Of a DNA stretch of 64,000 nt, positions 22,287 to 34,923 are shown piece by piece; position 1 is the stretch's first letter; each line of letters opens with the position of its first letter. The stretch comes from Tetraselmis striata. Its lineage: Eukaryota; Chlorophyta; Chlorodendrophyceae; Chlorodendrales; Chlorodendraceae. The notes under the pieces are model-generated. The model worked only from the letters and a program-made list of their open reading frames with translations, made no database searches and was not told the DNA's origin. The translations under genes and the position numbers were made by a program. Location of the stretch: NCBI GenBank assembly GCA_006384855.1, contig VCJN01002744.1, positions 186,001-250,000 on the forward strand. The letters run 5' to 3'.

Positions 22287-25200
22287 ATGGCGTACACGAT
22301 CATCGCGGCCCGGCTGCCCCTGGGCGATGTGCCGGTATGCGGGGTGACAGTGGAGCCGTACATCCAGCTCCGCCGGCTGGATACCAACCAGACGGCGCAG
22401 GTGGAGGAGCTGCCTGAGGAGTCCAGCGAGGGCGACGCAGGCAGTAGCCGCTATGTGCTGCGCAGTCTGTGGTCGCGCAGCGTGGTGCAGGGCCGCGCCC
22501 AGGCCTATTGCAGCATACACCCCGAGCGCGAGGCGGGCCTGCAGTGCACGTTATGCCTGCGCGCCAAGCACGCGATCCCCACGCACAAGAGCTACCACTG
22601 CTCCGTCAAGTGCTTCACGCAGCACTGGCGTGTGCACAAGGAAATGCACGAGCGCGCGGAGGCGCAGGGTGAGTGCCCGCCATGCCATTGGACCTCTCCT
22701 GCAGGACCCGGGCGCGATGCCTTTCTCCCCGCTGTACCCCCACCAGACCCTGACCTCCGGCTCACATGCTTTGACCCGCTGCACCGTTATCTAGGATACA
22801 TCCCGTCTGTGGAGGACAGCAATGGCTTCCGGGGCAGCACCTACAGCAATGGCGGCGAGACCTGGCTGGAGGTACCCTCGCCCCTTTCTCCCCACTGCAG
22901 CACACACAGCTGCCACACATGGGCCCCAATATGGGTCCGGTCCTACCCTGCCCAAACTTGACTGAAACCCACCAGGCGCCCACCTCCGCCCCCACCCTTG
23001 AATGAACCATGCCCTCCCCCTTTTTTAGGGTTTTAAGGTTTTTTAAGTTGATAAAGGGTTAAAGGGTAGAATAAGGGTAAAATCCCCCCTTCCGCCCCCC
23101 AACCGACTCCATACTTGCCCTCCATTTCCTCCTCCACATGGCTAGAGAGCCTGCTTTCTCCCACCTACCTGTGCCGCACGTTTGGCAGTGGCTGTCGCGC
23201 ATAGATTTCTCACTCGCGTGCCCCGCCCCCTCTAGGTTGGCCGCTCCCGTTGCTACACACCATCTAGCGACGACGTTGGCCTGATTCTCAAGTACGAGGT
23301 CGCCGTGGTGGACACCTACACCGGGCGCGCGGAGTACGCCAAGACAGGCGGCATCACCACGGCGCGCGTGCGCCCCGCGCCCAACCCGCCGACGCGCCGG
23401 ATGGTGAACATCGACCTGCCGGACGCTAAGGACTCGGCGGGGCGATTCAGCGTACTGTCATACAACGTGCTGGCTGATCTGTATGCCAATGTAAGGGCCC
23501 CCTCCCCCTTCAATATTTATTGATAGTTATTAAGCCTCTATTAAGCTCTCTTAATATAGGAGGCCTCTTTAAAGGTATTTTCGCTCAATTCCAAGGCATA
23601 TATTTAGCTCTTCTATTAGACACATTTTAGCTCTGCTGCGCTCCTAAGGGGGCAGCGTTTTAACATGTCGGGACATCTATGCAAAATTCTTTTCTGTGGA
23701 AGCTACTAGCTACATTCTGCTGACTTCCCACTGCTGCCCCTATTGTCTGCCAGGCGGAGATGTACGACCACTGCCCCTCCTGGGCGCTGGCCTGGTCTTA
23801 CCGCAAGCAGAACCTGCTCCGCGAGCTGCTGAGCTACAAGGCAGACATCCTGTGCCTGCAGGAGGTGCAGAGCGATCACTACCAGGACTTTCTCGCGCCC
23901 GAGCTGCAGCGCGCGGGCTACACGCCGATCTACAAGAAGAAAACCACCGAGCTGTTCACCAAGAACGCCTACGCGATCGACGGCTGCGCTACGTTTTTCC
24001 GCCGCGACAAGTTCTCCCTTGTGAAGAAGTACGAGGTGGAGTTCAATAAAGCCGCCCTATCGCTCTCCGAGTCGCTGCAGGTCAACAACAAGAAGAAGGC
24101 TGCCCTTGGCCGTCTCCTCAAGGTGAGCAAGCCCCCCTGCCAACACTGTTATCTCTGCGACGTCAATTATCCATTCGCTGTATTTCGCATTGGCTCAGCA
24201 CTGTGTAGCTGGCCAGCCAGGAAGCCTCCTCCCAATCGCGATGATGTACAGTTTATTGCTGGCGCTCATTCCAGTGCTGAGTGGCAAAGCGTTCCGCTTG
24301 CAAGTTCCTGCCCGCGCTGACTCGTTTGGCCGTGTGTCGTGCGAATATCAGGACAACGTGGCGTTGATTGCTGTGTTGGAAGCCATCCAGCCGCCTGAGC
24401 CGGGGGCCAACGCACGTCAGCTCATCTGCGTGGCCAACACCCACATCCATGCCAACCCTGAGCTCAGTGACGTCAAGCTGTGGCAGGTGCATACGTTGCT
24501 GAAAGGCCTCGAGAAGATTGCGGCCAGGTACCCCCCCCCCCCCCCCCCCACGGCGGCAAAAAAGAAAGGGAAAGAAAAAGCGAAAACAGTAGGAAATGGA
24601 TAGCATCTATTTATTTCCCTAATCTATTTATTTCCCTGGGCTTTGCCCCATACCCTTTCTGATTCCTGCTACCGCTGCATGTTTTTTTCCATAATCAATA
24701 TGTTTCACTTGTTCGAACAAGGGCTAGAAGTCTTCTAGCCATTGTCTTGAGGCTTGACAGGCATGACATCATCACCGAGTCGCCGAAGCAGTCCTTCGCT
24801 GCTGCGGATCTCTGTTGACCGCGCTTGTGCTGTTCATCTGCTCCCCTGCTCTGCAGTGCGGATATCCCCATGCTTGTGGCGGGCGACTTCAACAGCACCC
24901 CCGGCAGCGCGGCTCACCAGCTGCTGGTAAATCAGTATGTGGACGGCAGCCACCCGGTACGCGCGCAAGCAAACACCTGGTGCAGCTTGTCGGCTCAAGG
25001 CGGTCTGACACGTGCGCCCAGTCACTCGAGGATGCGAAAATGCTACCCTCTGGCACTGACACCTCCTCCGCTGCTGCGCCGCTGCAGGATCTCGAGAACG
25101 ACCCCCTGAGCATCAACAAGCCGGCAACCAAGCTCACGCACCAGCTGTGCCTCGCCAGCGCGTACGGCGCGTATGGCGATGCGGCAGACAATGGGCCCGA

Positions 25201-25589
25201 GGTCGCCCGGCAGAAGGGGCGCGTGGACCACGACTTTTTTGAGCCCAAGTTCTCCAACGTTGGGCGCGACTTCAAGGGCACCCTGGACTACATCCTCTAC
25301 ACCACAGACACACTGGTGCGACACCGTAACCGCTGTCACCGCACCGGAGTGCACTGGCATCCAAGATCGCCCTGTGGTGCATGTGTACTCTGCTCTGCAT
25401 CGTGGAGCTTTTCGCTGATCGCTGCATGCCGGTGTGCAGGTGCCCGTGGGTCTGCTGGAGCTGCCAGATGATGCGGACCTCGAAGAGCATGCGCCGGGAG
25501 GCCGCCTGCCCTGCGCCAACTTCAGCAGCGACCACATCGCCCTGATGGCAGAGTTCCAGTACCGCCGCCACCCTCAAGGAGGTCATTAA
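22287..25589 (+). CDS. CCR4-type poly(A) deadenylase (CNOT6-like), plant type
   Basis: Eight exons, join(22287..22668, 22705..22871, 23236..23490, 23754..24122, 24352..24527, 24857..24956, 25088..25315, 25440..25589), give 608 aa, close to plant CCR4a/b. All junctions keep phase and have GT/AG borders. The N-terminus has a Cys/His-rich, MYND-like zinc region (about aa 75-125: YCSIHP, CTLCLRAKH, YHCSVKCFTQHW), as in plant CCR4, and lacks leucine-rich repeats. From about aa 240 the exonuclease-endonuclease-phosphatase fold follows: FSVLSYNVLADLY, ILCLQEVQSDHY (metal-binding Glu), CVANTHIHANPEL, LVAGDFNSTPGS and SSDHIALMAEFQ. These are the expected catalytic motifs, so the enzyme should be active. 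It shortens mRNA poly(A) tails in the cytoplasmic CCR4-NOT complex. The fifth intron opens with GTA and then 19 C. Confidence 0.95.
24531..24549 (+). repeat. intronic C19 tract abutting a 5' splice site
   Basis: Starts 4 nt after the exon end at 24527 in the CCR4 gene; the donor reads CAG|GTACCCC. Confidence 0.85.
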
Positions 25590-26680
25590 GGCCAGCAGGG
25601 CTGCAAGGGGCTTTGTCTATCAGAGCCCGAGCCAATGATGACCCTGAGGAATGGCGCGCCTATCCAAGTATACCGACCGGCCTCTAGCAGGGCACTCATC
25701 GACAACACGAAGTGTTCCGACGGGTATTGCCCTCGGACTAGGAGACAAGTCCCTCTTGCCGTTGATTACCCCAGCCTTACCTGCCGTTCCCATAGCCTGG
25801 TGTAGCCCTGGCATGGCGCCTCTGCGGCGTTACAGCCCATACAAAATCGCAGCCATCCAGCTAGGAGTGCTGTGCCTACGCCCCAGTGCGCCCTACACAT
25901 CTCACTAGTAGTTGGCGTGGATGGTGGAAGCGTGATTGCGACGCTGGAGACCCGACCTGCGTCTGTTTTACAGCTGCGGGTGCACGGTAGATGTGTGAGA
26001 TTATTTTCCTCTGGCAAGGTTGCTTCCTCCCCTGCGGCAACTCGAGTGTAACAGAGGCTCTCCCGCCCACACCCGCTCGTGCATCCCGCAGCATGGGGTG
26101 CCTTCTGGATATGCTGATGTTCCTGCACACGACACACGACAACTGCGATAATGTGGTTGCTTCATGCATTCCCGCCGTGCGAGTAGGGATTGGTTGCAGA
26201 CTAACACCGCCTGATGATGACGGCGATTTTTTTTTTCAGTTTTTGACTGAATTTATCCCGGCCAGGCCAGGGGGGCGCACGATGAGCGGTGTGATAAAAC
26301 ATATTTATAACCAAGCAAGCTGGCTACCTCCGCTGGATCGTGCAGGATATTATTCGGTATCCATCCGCCTCTATCCTCTGGCAGCCTGCTGATGGTGACG
26401 CGACGTAAGTCTGCGACAGGATCTGATCCTTACGAGTACGTCGATCCCCACACGCAGGTCAAGATATTAGCAACTACTGTCGCTGATAGTCGCGATATCT
26501 GACAGTAATCCGCCTTGATAATATCTGTAGCGCCCCATCAGACGGACGAGCAGGTCTCAGCAAAATCACATCTGCCGAACCCAGCTCACACTACTCATAT
26601 CTACCCACACTCTGCTCCACCCTCACGACCCACCACCAACACACGAAGCGCCTCACAACCCCTCCTAAAACCTTGATAAT
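25590..26680. other. intergenic, CCR4 3' flank and peroxiredoxin promoter
   Basis: No exon or RNA gene recognised. The last ~120 bases before 26681 are C/A-rich and AG-poor, as expected for a 5' UTR. Confidence 0.5.
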
Positions 26681-29100
26681 ATGGGCATCAATCTCGGAGA
26701 CGTGTTCCCCGACTTCACGGCGGACAGCTCTCAGGGCCCCATTCAGTGGCATAAATACATCGGTGCGTGCCGCGTCCGCCCACCGCCAGCCCCAACTACC
26801 GCCGGATCGCGCGCCGTATCGTACCTTACTACTTTATTCGCCTCACCCTCAGCACCACACCGTCCATCAACGTCGATCATTGTCCGACGCGCCCGCAAAC
26901 ATCGGCTGAAACGCCGCTTCCTTCCTCTCGCCTATCTCGAGCCTGGCGTGTCCGATAAGTGAGAACAGTTTGTTTTGTCGTTTAGCCGGTACTGCACCCC
27001 ATTAGCGAAGACGCCAGCGTCGCCTCGAAGCCAACCAGCTTGGCCGGCGAGCCATCGTGACATCCGAGAGCGCTCTCCATACGGGGGCGTGGGCATCTAC
27101 CGACAGGGCGAGTTACTTGTTAGTTTCACGCGGCGGTATTCTCGTTTGCGATACATGCGCATACGCATATCGAATTGTCACCTGCCGCTGCCCAGCCCCC
27201 TGGCGCTTAGTGTGCCTCGGTGAGCACGCGGGCGATGACCTCGTTCCCCTCTCGGGTTACTCGCTTTTTAGCAAGCTGCCAATACCGGCATAAAGTTTAA
27301 GCCCTAGCGCCGTCTCTGGAGGTTGCGGGTGGGGAGGGGGGGGGGGGGGGGGGGTGCGTGTTTGGCCTGGCCTGGCTTGCCGTCGTTGCCGCTCAGACTG
27401 CCCGTTGCCCGTGCGTGTCCCCCGGAACCCGCACGCCTTGCCTCGCGCGAGTCGTATTAGTCGGCTGCGTTCGGCTTTGCAATGTCGTGACTCGCGCGTG
27501 TCGCACCTCCGCCTCCCCCACTCCCGCGATGTGCGTGCAGAGGGATCCTGGGCAATCCTGTTCAGCCACCCCGCAGACTACACTCCGGTAAGCCCACGCA
27601 CCCCTACACGCCAGCCTGCCACATCGCGTTCTGCCTTTGCCCACGTGTTCATTCAGACAATGTATCCCTTGCCACAGCGGTATCACTCGGCGCCTGCCCG
27701 TTGCACGCAGGTGTGCACCACGGAGCTGGGAACCGTCGCGTCCTACGAGGCGGAGTTCAAAAGCAGGTCGGTGCCTTGTAGCTGATGAGAACGCCATCCC
27801 GTCCTCCCGCTACCATGGCCTGTTTGGGCTAGCTTCCATCTGGGGCACTGCCACAGCATGCCGTCTCTGCGCTCACTGGCAACCTCTTGCTGTCACCAGG
27901 GGTGTCAAGCTCGCGGCGCTGTCCTGCAATGATGCCGAGTCCCACAAGGTATGCCCCCCTCCTTCGTGCCAACAAGCAACAAGCAACTCCCCCACCCCCG
28001 CGCATGTGCCGACACAGATTGGAAAGTTATGACAGAGACTGACGGCGGTGCGTTGGACCACCCGCAGGGCTGGATCAAGGATATCGAGTCCACCAAGTAT
28101 GCCCATGGGTCCAAGGTGGATTACCCCATTGTGTGCGACCCCAAGCGGGAACTGGCCGTGAAGTTTGGCATGGTGCGTACCCGCCCAGCCCGGTACATGC
28201 AAGGGCAGCGTCCGCCTTGTCGGGATTGGGCTGGCATTGGGGGATACAACATGCTGAGGGTAGGCTATGTGAGTTAAGGGGGGGGGGTCGCGCTTTAGCT
28301 GGCGATTTCCTCTGGGTCCCCTCCATGAGCGCTGACGGTGATGCCTCCTGGCTGCAGATTGATCCTGATGAGAAGGATGCCGCCGGGCTGCCCATGACTG
28401 CCCGCGGTGAGTGCCAGGCCAGGCTTCAGCAATGCACGTGACAGCACCAGCGGGAGCAGGCCACAGAGAATGGCAATATTTGCACTGATGCGCGGAGAAA
28501 TGCTTGGCTGCAGCGGTGTTCATCATCGGCCCCGACAAGAAGCTCAAGCTCTCGCTGCTGTACCCCGCCACCACGGGGCGCAACTTTGACGAGATCCTGC
28601 GCGTGATCGACTCCCTGCAGCTCACGGCTGTGCACAGGTGAGTCCAGAGGGCTCTGCAAGGCTGCGGCTGCCTGGCGATCCTTTCTCACTCGCTTATTCA
28701 CGGGGCGCCGCGCCCGCGTTTTCGGTGCTCCGCAGCGTGGCCACCCCCGCCAACTGGACCCACGGCAACAAGTGCATGGTGGTGCCCTCCCTGAGCGACG
28801 AGGACGCCAAGAAGAAGCTGGGTGGCTTTGTCACCACAGAGGTGCCGTCTGGCAAGAAGTACATCCGCATGACGGTCAGCCCTCTCCTCCGTAACATGCT
28901 GCGCTTGCCGGGTGGTGATTGCCCACAGCTGCCGCGGTGGATGGGGGATGCAGTGCAATTTGCGGGGCTGACCCGCCATCGCGCCTCACCCGCAGGAGGA
29001 CCCCAGCTCCAAGACCGGCGTTCTGCACGCGGCGCTCACTCCGGTGCGCCTGCTGGGCGGAGGCCTGAAGAACGTCGGCAACCTCCTGGCTGGCATGTGA
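26681..29100 (+). CDS. 1-Cys peroxiredoxin (Prx6 type) with C-terminal extension
   Basis: Nine exons, join(26681..26762, 27541..27587, 27711..27766, 27900..27948, 28068..28172, 28358..28406, 28514..28637, 28736..28874, 28996..29100), give 251 aa with consistent phases. It reduces peroxides with a single peroxidatic Cys, found in [16 protein letters not shown] (His, Thr and Cys of the active site). The partner Arg lies near [20 protein letters not shown], and [15 protein letters not shown] is diagnostic of the Prx6 group. The family normally ends shortly after SGKKYIRMT. Here a further exon adds 34 residues ending [16 protein letters not shown], which is unusual and may be a targeting or membrane-contact tail. 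Intron 1 (778 nt) is the longest and carries a G19 run on the sense strand, opposite to the other genes. Plant homologues are nuclear or cytosolic antioxidants. Confidence 0.93.
27336..27354 (+). repeat. intronic G19 tract (sense strand)
   Basis: Deep in peroxiredoxin intron 1, about 570 nt from its donor. It is the only long intronic tract in this window with G on the sense strand. Confidence 0.8.
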
Positions 29101-29309
29101 GATCGGCGACTTCTTCTCCAGCTGGCACGGGGCTGGCTTGAGCATGCGGGATCTGGCCGCTGGTGCTGTCCCACCGCCGGGACGAGTTGATGTAGTACTG
29201 CACAGCATGTGCGCTTGTTGCTGCTTGTTGCGGAAGGGGGAGGATGCGCTCCTTCAGTGATCGGCAGATTTCAGATCGGCAGTTAACCGCCCCAGCTGCA
29301 GTGCAATGA

Positions 29310-29314
29310 TGTAA
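29310..29314 (+). terminator. candidate TGTAA polyadenylation signal
   Basis: TGTAA, the usual chlorophyte poly(A) signal, about 210 nt after the peroxiredoxin stop codon. Confidence 0.35.
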
Positions 29315-30572
29315 GGCAGATTCTGGGGACGCAGGGCAGTGAAGGATGGGCGGGCCGCATTCTGACACCAAAAGGCAGCTCAATGCAGTGTGCCGCACGA
29401 GCCGGCTGTCAGGACCTGCTGTTGAGGCCGGGCTGTGATGCCGCTGATCATGTATATCGTCCATAAATGATACCTGGACATATCACACCGATGCGCCATC
29501 GTACTGTGGCGGATGCTCTACTTGTGGTTGGAACACATCAACACTGCATTGCCAGGCTGCGTCAACTGATCGGCGTTTGGAAAGTGCAGGCGTCACATGG
29601 AGTCAAGGCCACCGTCTATCTGGCCAAATAATCCGCCAAACTTTCTCGTCTTTCTCGTCTTTTCAATTTCCTCGTCTCTATCTCGTCTTTTCAATTTCCA
29701 TGGCCATTACTGGCTAAAATGGTCGAAAAGACCTGCCAATGCCCTCCACATATTTGATCAGCCAGTTTTCTATCACACCACAATCGATAGGGAACCGCAC
29801 GCGTGATCACCACATGGCCTATATATTTGTACATACATATATATGTATAGATATATGTGTACATATGTACATATATTAGTGTGTATATGCCTCTGGCCAT
29901 CAGCAGTACTGTCGCAGTACTTTAACTAGAGATGTGCTATTACTACCATAACTCCCTCAACACGACTTAGCGTCTTCAGTTGCCGTGGATGTAGCTGTAC
30001 GCAGCTTGCGGAGTACAGCTGGAGACAGGCATTTTAAAATGCTGGTTGTCCGTGCCATTGCCCATCGCATATAAGGCAGTTACGATTAGATGTTATGTTT
30101 TAGGTCTCCCCCCCCCCCCCCCCCCCCTCAACTTTTCGCCCCCGCTCAACTATATTTTGTTAGGTCTGACCGTACTTAGTAGAACATGCCCTCATCTATA
30201 TAAAAACTCCCACTTTTACATGACTTTTCTGAACTCTTTCAGTGCATGGCTGTGTGCAGGAGGGGTGTTCCCTGCCATATATATGGGAGCATATAACGGA
30301 GAGGGGGTGGAGCACTTTTTGGAACCATCAGCAAATTACAGTCAGCATCAAGGCAACCCAACCATATGGTGGCCCTATCCACCCCTCCATGTAGTGCTAT
30401 GCTGCCGCTGATTTACTATATGTCGCCGGTTTATAGTACGGTATCGTATGCGTGGATGGTATAAATACCATTCCCAGCGCACGCGGTGCGGGAGTGAGAG
30501 ACCTAGCTCAGGCCACCAGCCGTCCATCACTGCTTAAGTACTGTAATGAAAGTTTCGACCCCAAATTAAAGA

Positions 30573-30603
<31 letters not shown>

Positions 30604-31203
30604 AGTTTCTCCGGAAATCCGGTATCTAAAACATATCATTTTACCGTAACTGTCTAATGCGGCGGCTGTCAGTCTGATTGCTCATTCTCTCGTCGTGCTT
30701 ACAGGCGCTCTGATTTTTATCCCGCCTCCCTTAGAGTCTAATTTGTTCTGGCGTATTAACGTACAGTGCGTTCGTGATGAATTTACACCGCGCTGTTGTA
30801 CTACTTTTAGGATTTGATGCGTGGCTTTGACTGGATATGCTACAAGTATTGTGCCTTTTGGCTGAAGTGATGTCAATGGACGACCGCTGGCCTAAATATG
30901 AGATGAGTAGAGGCAGCGGTTGTCTGGCGTTTTCATTTCATGTAACGAATGCCCGTGTAGTGGCCATCGACCACATACAGGGGTTACACACTGAGGTTGC
31001 GTACAAGTGTTCGTCTCACTGTCTGCCGCCCATTTACGGGCGGGCATGGTTCGGAAAACTTGTTGAGTAGGGTGCAATTGTGCACTCGTAATGGTATTTG
31101 TACCATGACTGTTCACGTACGACTAAAGTAGTCTTTGCGCACACACACACACAGATATAAAACCCTAAACACATATATCTGTGTGTGTGTGTGTGTGTGT
31201 GCA

Positions 31204-31235
<32 letters not shown>

Positions 31236-31490
31236 ATCTATATACATGTATACATATATCATATCCCAGCGCTAGCTGGGGCCACCCTCTTGAGCGACGC
31301 GCGTCCGCAGACGTGGGGTCGGTGGGTGGGTGTCGGGGGAATGCGGGATTCGTCAAAATATCAGTAGGTCGTAGAATCGACACTTCGGATCCGGATGGGC
31401 GCGCAAACTGGGCGAAGAACCATCCACACCCTCGCCTCTAAACTACACCCTCGGTGAGGGCTTGGTATCATTTTCGGTGATCGGCTGGCC
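29315..31490. other. intergenic, AT-richer, with C tracts and microsatellites
   Basis: No gene recognised. It holds C runs at 30107-30127 and 30572-30601, a TA-rich stretch at 29818-29880 and the dinucleotide hairpin at 31141-31232. Confidence 0.5.
31141..31232. repeat. CA/TG microsatellite able to fold back
   Basis: A (CA)n run ending CAGATAT faces ATATCTG followed by a (TG)n run across an ~18-nt spacer, so the arms are complementary. TG repeats then continue to 31232. Confidence 0.8.
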
Positions 31491-31494
31491 CGGT

Positions 31495-32250
31495 TTATCC
31501 TGTGTCTAGCCAGGGTGGATCTGCTGTAAATCTACCGGGAGGGGGGGGGGGGGGGGGCAATCCGTGCAAGAAGTACGGCCTCGTCGAGGGTAAGGGCCCG
31601 GATAGCTCTGGTAGATAGCAGCTGAGCAACCGTGCGGCACTCTGCGTAGTCCTTGCGGCACTCTTTGCGTAGATGATGGCAACGATCATAGTAGCTTCAT
31701 GAGGCGCCTTCTCTAGTTGTTCCAGCTCCATGCGAACCAGGTTAAACATGTCGTCGAAGTCGGCGAGATTTTCACTCGGCTGCATGCCCTCGTAGTACAA
31801 TGCCTTGTTGAGGATGGCATGGCGGAAGAGCATGGCTAGCAGGAAGGTGGCGAGAAATAGAGCGTCAACAGCGGGATGACCACGCTTGGGATCGGAGCTC
31901 GACAAGAAGCGGTTCATCTTGGTCTTGGTATGGCGATCATGGACGACATGCATGCGAGAGGATGGGCATGACGCTGGCATATGTGTTGAGGCGAGTGCGA
32001 GTGTTGATGGAGCAGTCTCGCCCTCAAAGAATTCCCCAAATCCAGTCGTGGTGCTGACCTCTGCCTTGTATTGCAGCCACCATGCGACCAGACTAGGAAG
32101 TTTTCGTTAGCATTCAGAAGAATTAGATGTTTGAAGTCCTTGATCTTGATTTCGGTGATGTCAGAACCCCCGGTAATTCCAGGTCCACCACTAGAGGCCC
32201 AAGGGTCGTTAGGCACGGTCGGGAGACGAGAGTAAGTCGAAAGGAGTCGT
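31495..32250 (-). pseudogene. retrotransposon gag-like remnant
   Basis: A minus frame reads ITEIKIKDFKHLILLNANEN then FLVWS, a pattern like the start of Ty1/copia-type gag (UBN2) domains. After a frame change near 32085 it continues for about 160 aa with helical sequence (FLATFLLAMLFRHAILNKAL, DMFNLVRMELEQLEKAP). A C run at 31542-31557 (minus) enters the frame near its end. No protease, integrase or RT found nearby, so it is a fragment. Family assignment is tentative. Confidence 0.4.
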
Positions 32251-32509
32251 AGAGGATCGTGAGAAGTCGCAGAAAGGGGCACTGATGATGAATGTTGATG
32301 GTGTGAGAAACCATAAAGGAGCAGCAGAATAGCCAGGGGGCAGGGCTGAAGCCACAAGGTTTGAGAGGACGAGTCGACACATGCCGACGAGAAGATGTGT
32401 CGTCAGGGACACATGAAGCATGGGAGCAGCATAGACACAAGAGGCAAGAGAGAGAGAGAGAGAGCGGCCTCATAAAGAGCAAAAGTGCAGAACACTCAGG
32501 CAATACAAA

Positions 32510-33201
32510 TATGGAATGGAATAAGCTTGGTCAGTGTAGTGAGGGCCCATATCCTAATGATGTGTTAAATCTGAGAGATGCTATGTGTGTTGCACAGATG
32601 ACATGAGACTACACAGTTCTGGTGGAAACAACGAAGTGGCTGCAATAAGCTCGCCAGGTTGATGATTATACCCATCAGCATGTAGAATTCTAGCGGTAGT
32701 GTGCGATCATGCCCGTACACAGCATAATAGTTCGGGTGCGGCACACCTTTCGTCGTCGGAAACTTCGAGAAAGTTTCAACTTGCACAGCTAGCGGGCAGC
32801 CGACAGCTCCCGACCTTGCCTGCCTCACTCCCTAGTAGCTATAGGGCGTAGGGAGCGAGCCATCGCGCTCATTCCCTTTGTTGTAGCGCTTATCGCACGG
32901 CGTCGCACCCATCACCCAACCCACCTTATTCCACAGGTGTGGCGGGTGACTTGTAATCAGTCACACGCTTCCTTGGCAAGAGGACTCTCGCTTGTCTACT
33001 ACAACTGACGAGACCCGTCCTCGTCCGGTTTTTAGGGTTTTCGGTTTTTAGGGTTTTGACCTCACCCGCACTCGTACCTGTCCGCAGCATCGACGGTACA
33101 AGTCGTACCCGTACCCGAGATGCGGGCCGCTTTTGGGCGGCTTGCTCTTGATACGTAAGTAATGCTTTTAGCGGTGGATTTGTTACGGCCTTTATGTAAT
33201 G
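32510..33201. other. intergenic, includes telomere-like motif
   Basis: No gene recognised. 33028-33058 contains two TTTTTAGGGTTTT units, resembling algal and plant telomere repeats at an internal site. Confidence 0.5.
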
Positions 33202-33934
33202 TGTTCTAAACTTGTTTACGGAGTTTCCTCCTTGCCCTAACCGATTTTCCGGCTACCGTGCTGCTCAGTGGTACGGGTTACTAGGCACCAGTCGTTGCGC
33301 CCGGCCTTTTTGGGTGCAGCACTAGTAGACATAAAAGCAGCCATAACAGCCGAGCCCGCCATCTTCCAGTTTCGTTGCGGTACGCACACGCAGCGATTAA
33401 CTGTCTTGCAACCTGCTAATAATTGCGAGCAAGGTCACCCCATGTTGTTCAAGATCCGGCTCACCACCCGTGTGTGAAATTCTCATCCGTACTTCCGTGC
33501 GTCATCATGTCGGATGGAGAAGGACCCGTCGTTGAGCCGACGCTTGAATCGATGCAAGCAGACACGAAAGGCCCGCCGGTTTCCATTGTTGCGCGAGCTT
33601 GAAACAACGTTAGCTCAATTGACGGCTCGTGGCCGTGTTGTTGATGGAGACGGAGTTCATGGCTATGGTTCCGGACAGCGCGTCATGGGACAGCCAATAG
33701 GAAGCGAGGGAGCCGCAGCATAGCGCCCCGGCTTGCTATAGAGCCAGCTCACAACGGCCGTGTCAGAGGAAAAATCGTAGTGAGTAGTGACGAGGGCGAC
33801 TATCTTGCAATGCCAGAGATACTGCAACGAGCAGAGTCGGGTTACGAGTCCGTTCGACCGGTCTGCCGAGTGTAGCATGGGCTCTTTATTCCCCTGACCA
33901 CCGACTTGACGAACGAGTACCTCAAGCAGGCCGG

Positions 33935-34405
33935 ATGACCGGCGTCTGCCGGCCCCGGAGGAGTATCTTTGGATGTCATGTTTCGGAGGCCCTTTTTTTC
34001 GTAGCTCTCGACGAGCTACTACCCTACATCCCTTCTGCCAATCCAGACTTCACCCCCTACCTCGCGCGCGCTCGGAATCACGCCGAGGCCATCGACAAGG
34101 CGTTTCGCTTTTGTCTAGCCTTCATGCGGAGGCTTAACGAGGTCAAACGTGTGCTCGGTGACCAAGGTGTTCTGGACGTACCGCGAGCTCAGCATTTTCA
34201 GTCTGCCGCCGAACATCTGGGCTCTGCAATTTTCGGGGACTTGATGAAGGACTACGAGCGTCGCGTCTTCGAGGCGACTTTTAACCACGACAACAATTAC
34301 CAGCAGCGCAAAAGCTACCGCTACTGCTTGAGTGGCGGCAGCGGCTGCATGACGCGGAGGTGGACGGGGGCATGGCGGCGGTCGCGGGCGTGGCCGCAAA
34401 GGTGA
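33935..34405 (+). CDS. gag-like ORF of element 2
   Basis: A 156-aa open frame, helical and charged in the middle (AIDKAFRFCLAFMRRLNEVK, GSAIFGDLMKDYERRVFEA) with a basic Gly/Arg-rich tail. No domain recognised; the gag label rests on position within the element. A decayed frame continues to 34900. Confidence 0.4.
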   Translation: MTGVCRPRRSIFGCHVSEALFFVALDELLPYIPSANPDFTPYLARARNHAEAIDKAFRFCLAFMRRLNEVKRVLGDQGVLDVPRAQHFQSAAEHLGSAIFGDLMKDYERRVFEATFNHDNNYQQRKSYRYCLSGGSGCMTRRWTGAWRRSRAWPQR

Positions 34406-34923
34406 GCACGGGTGACGGTGTGGGGCGCCTTTCGTCGGAGTTGTTGGCGCTACCTTTGCGAGGCCACCTTTCGGTGACCGCCGTGCACGACGAACCCTAT
34501 TAGCAACAGCTATTAGCAGTCGAGCGATGAGCGCCATGTGTCCGGCCATGACCCTCCCACCTTATAGACTTCATTTAGACCTTCCTCGGTGCGGCGCCTC
34601 CTACAGCTACAACCGAGTGCGGCTCAACCATCCGCACACCTGCACGTCGACATGGCGGCTCGACAATCCGCCTCCCGTACCATCTCATCGTCGCTGCGTC
34701 CGTCGGTTGTTACACTGCGTGTTACAACTGGTTCGCAACGACCAAGCTTCGCGCGTGTACGTTATGCGCGTGAGAGGCGCTACGAGCGCGACGGGCGCGC
34801 GGGGCGGCCCTCCTCCCTGAACCTTGCCCCGCAAACCCGTACTGAAGTTGTTGCAAACCCGTCCAACAACTACCGACTAACCGCTGGGAACCTAACCGCT
34901 GCCGCCGAGTATTTTGCTAATAT

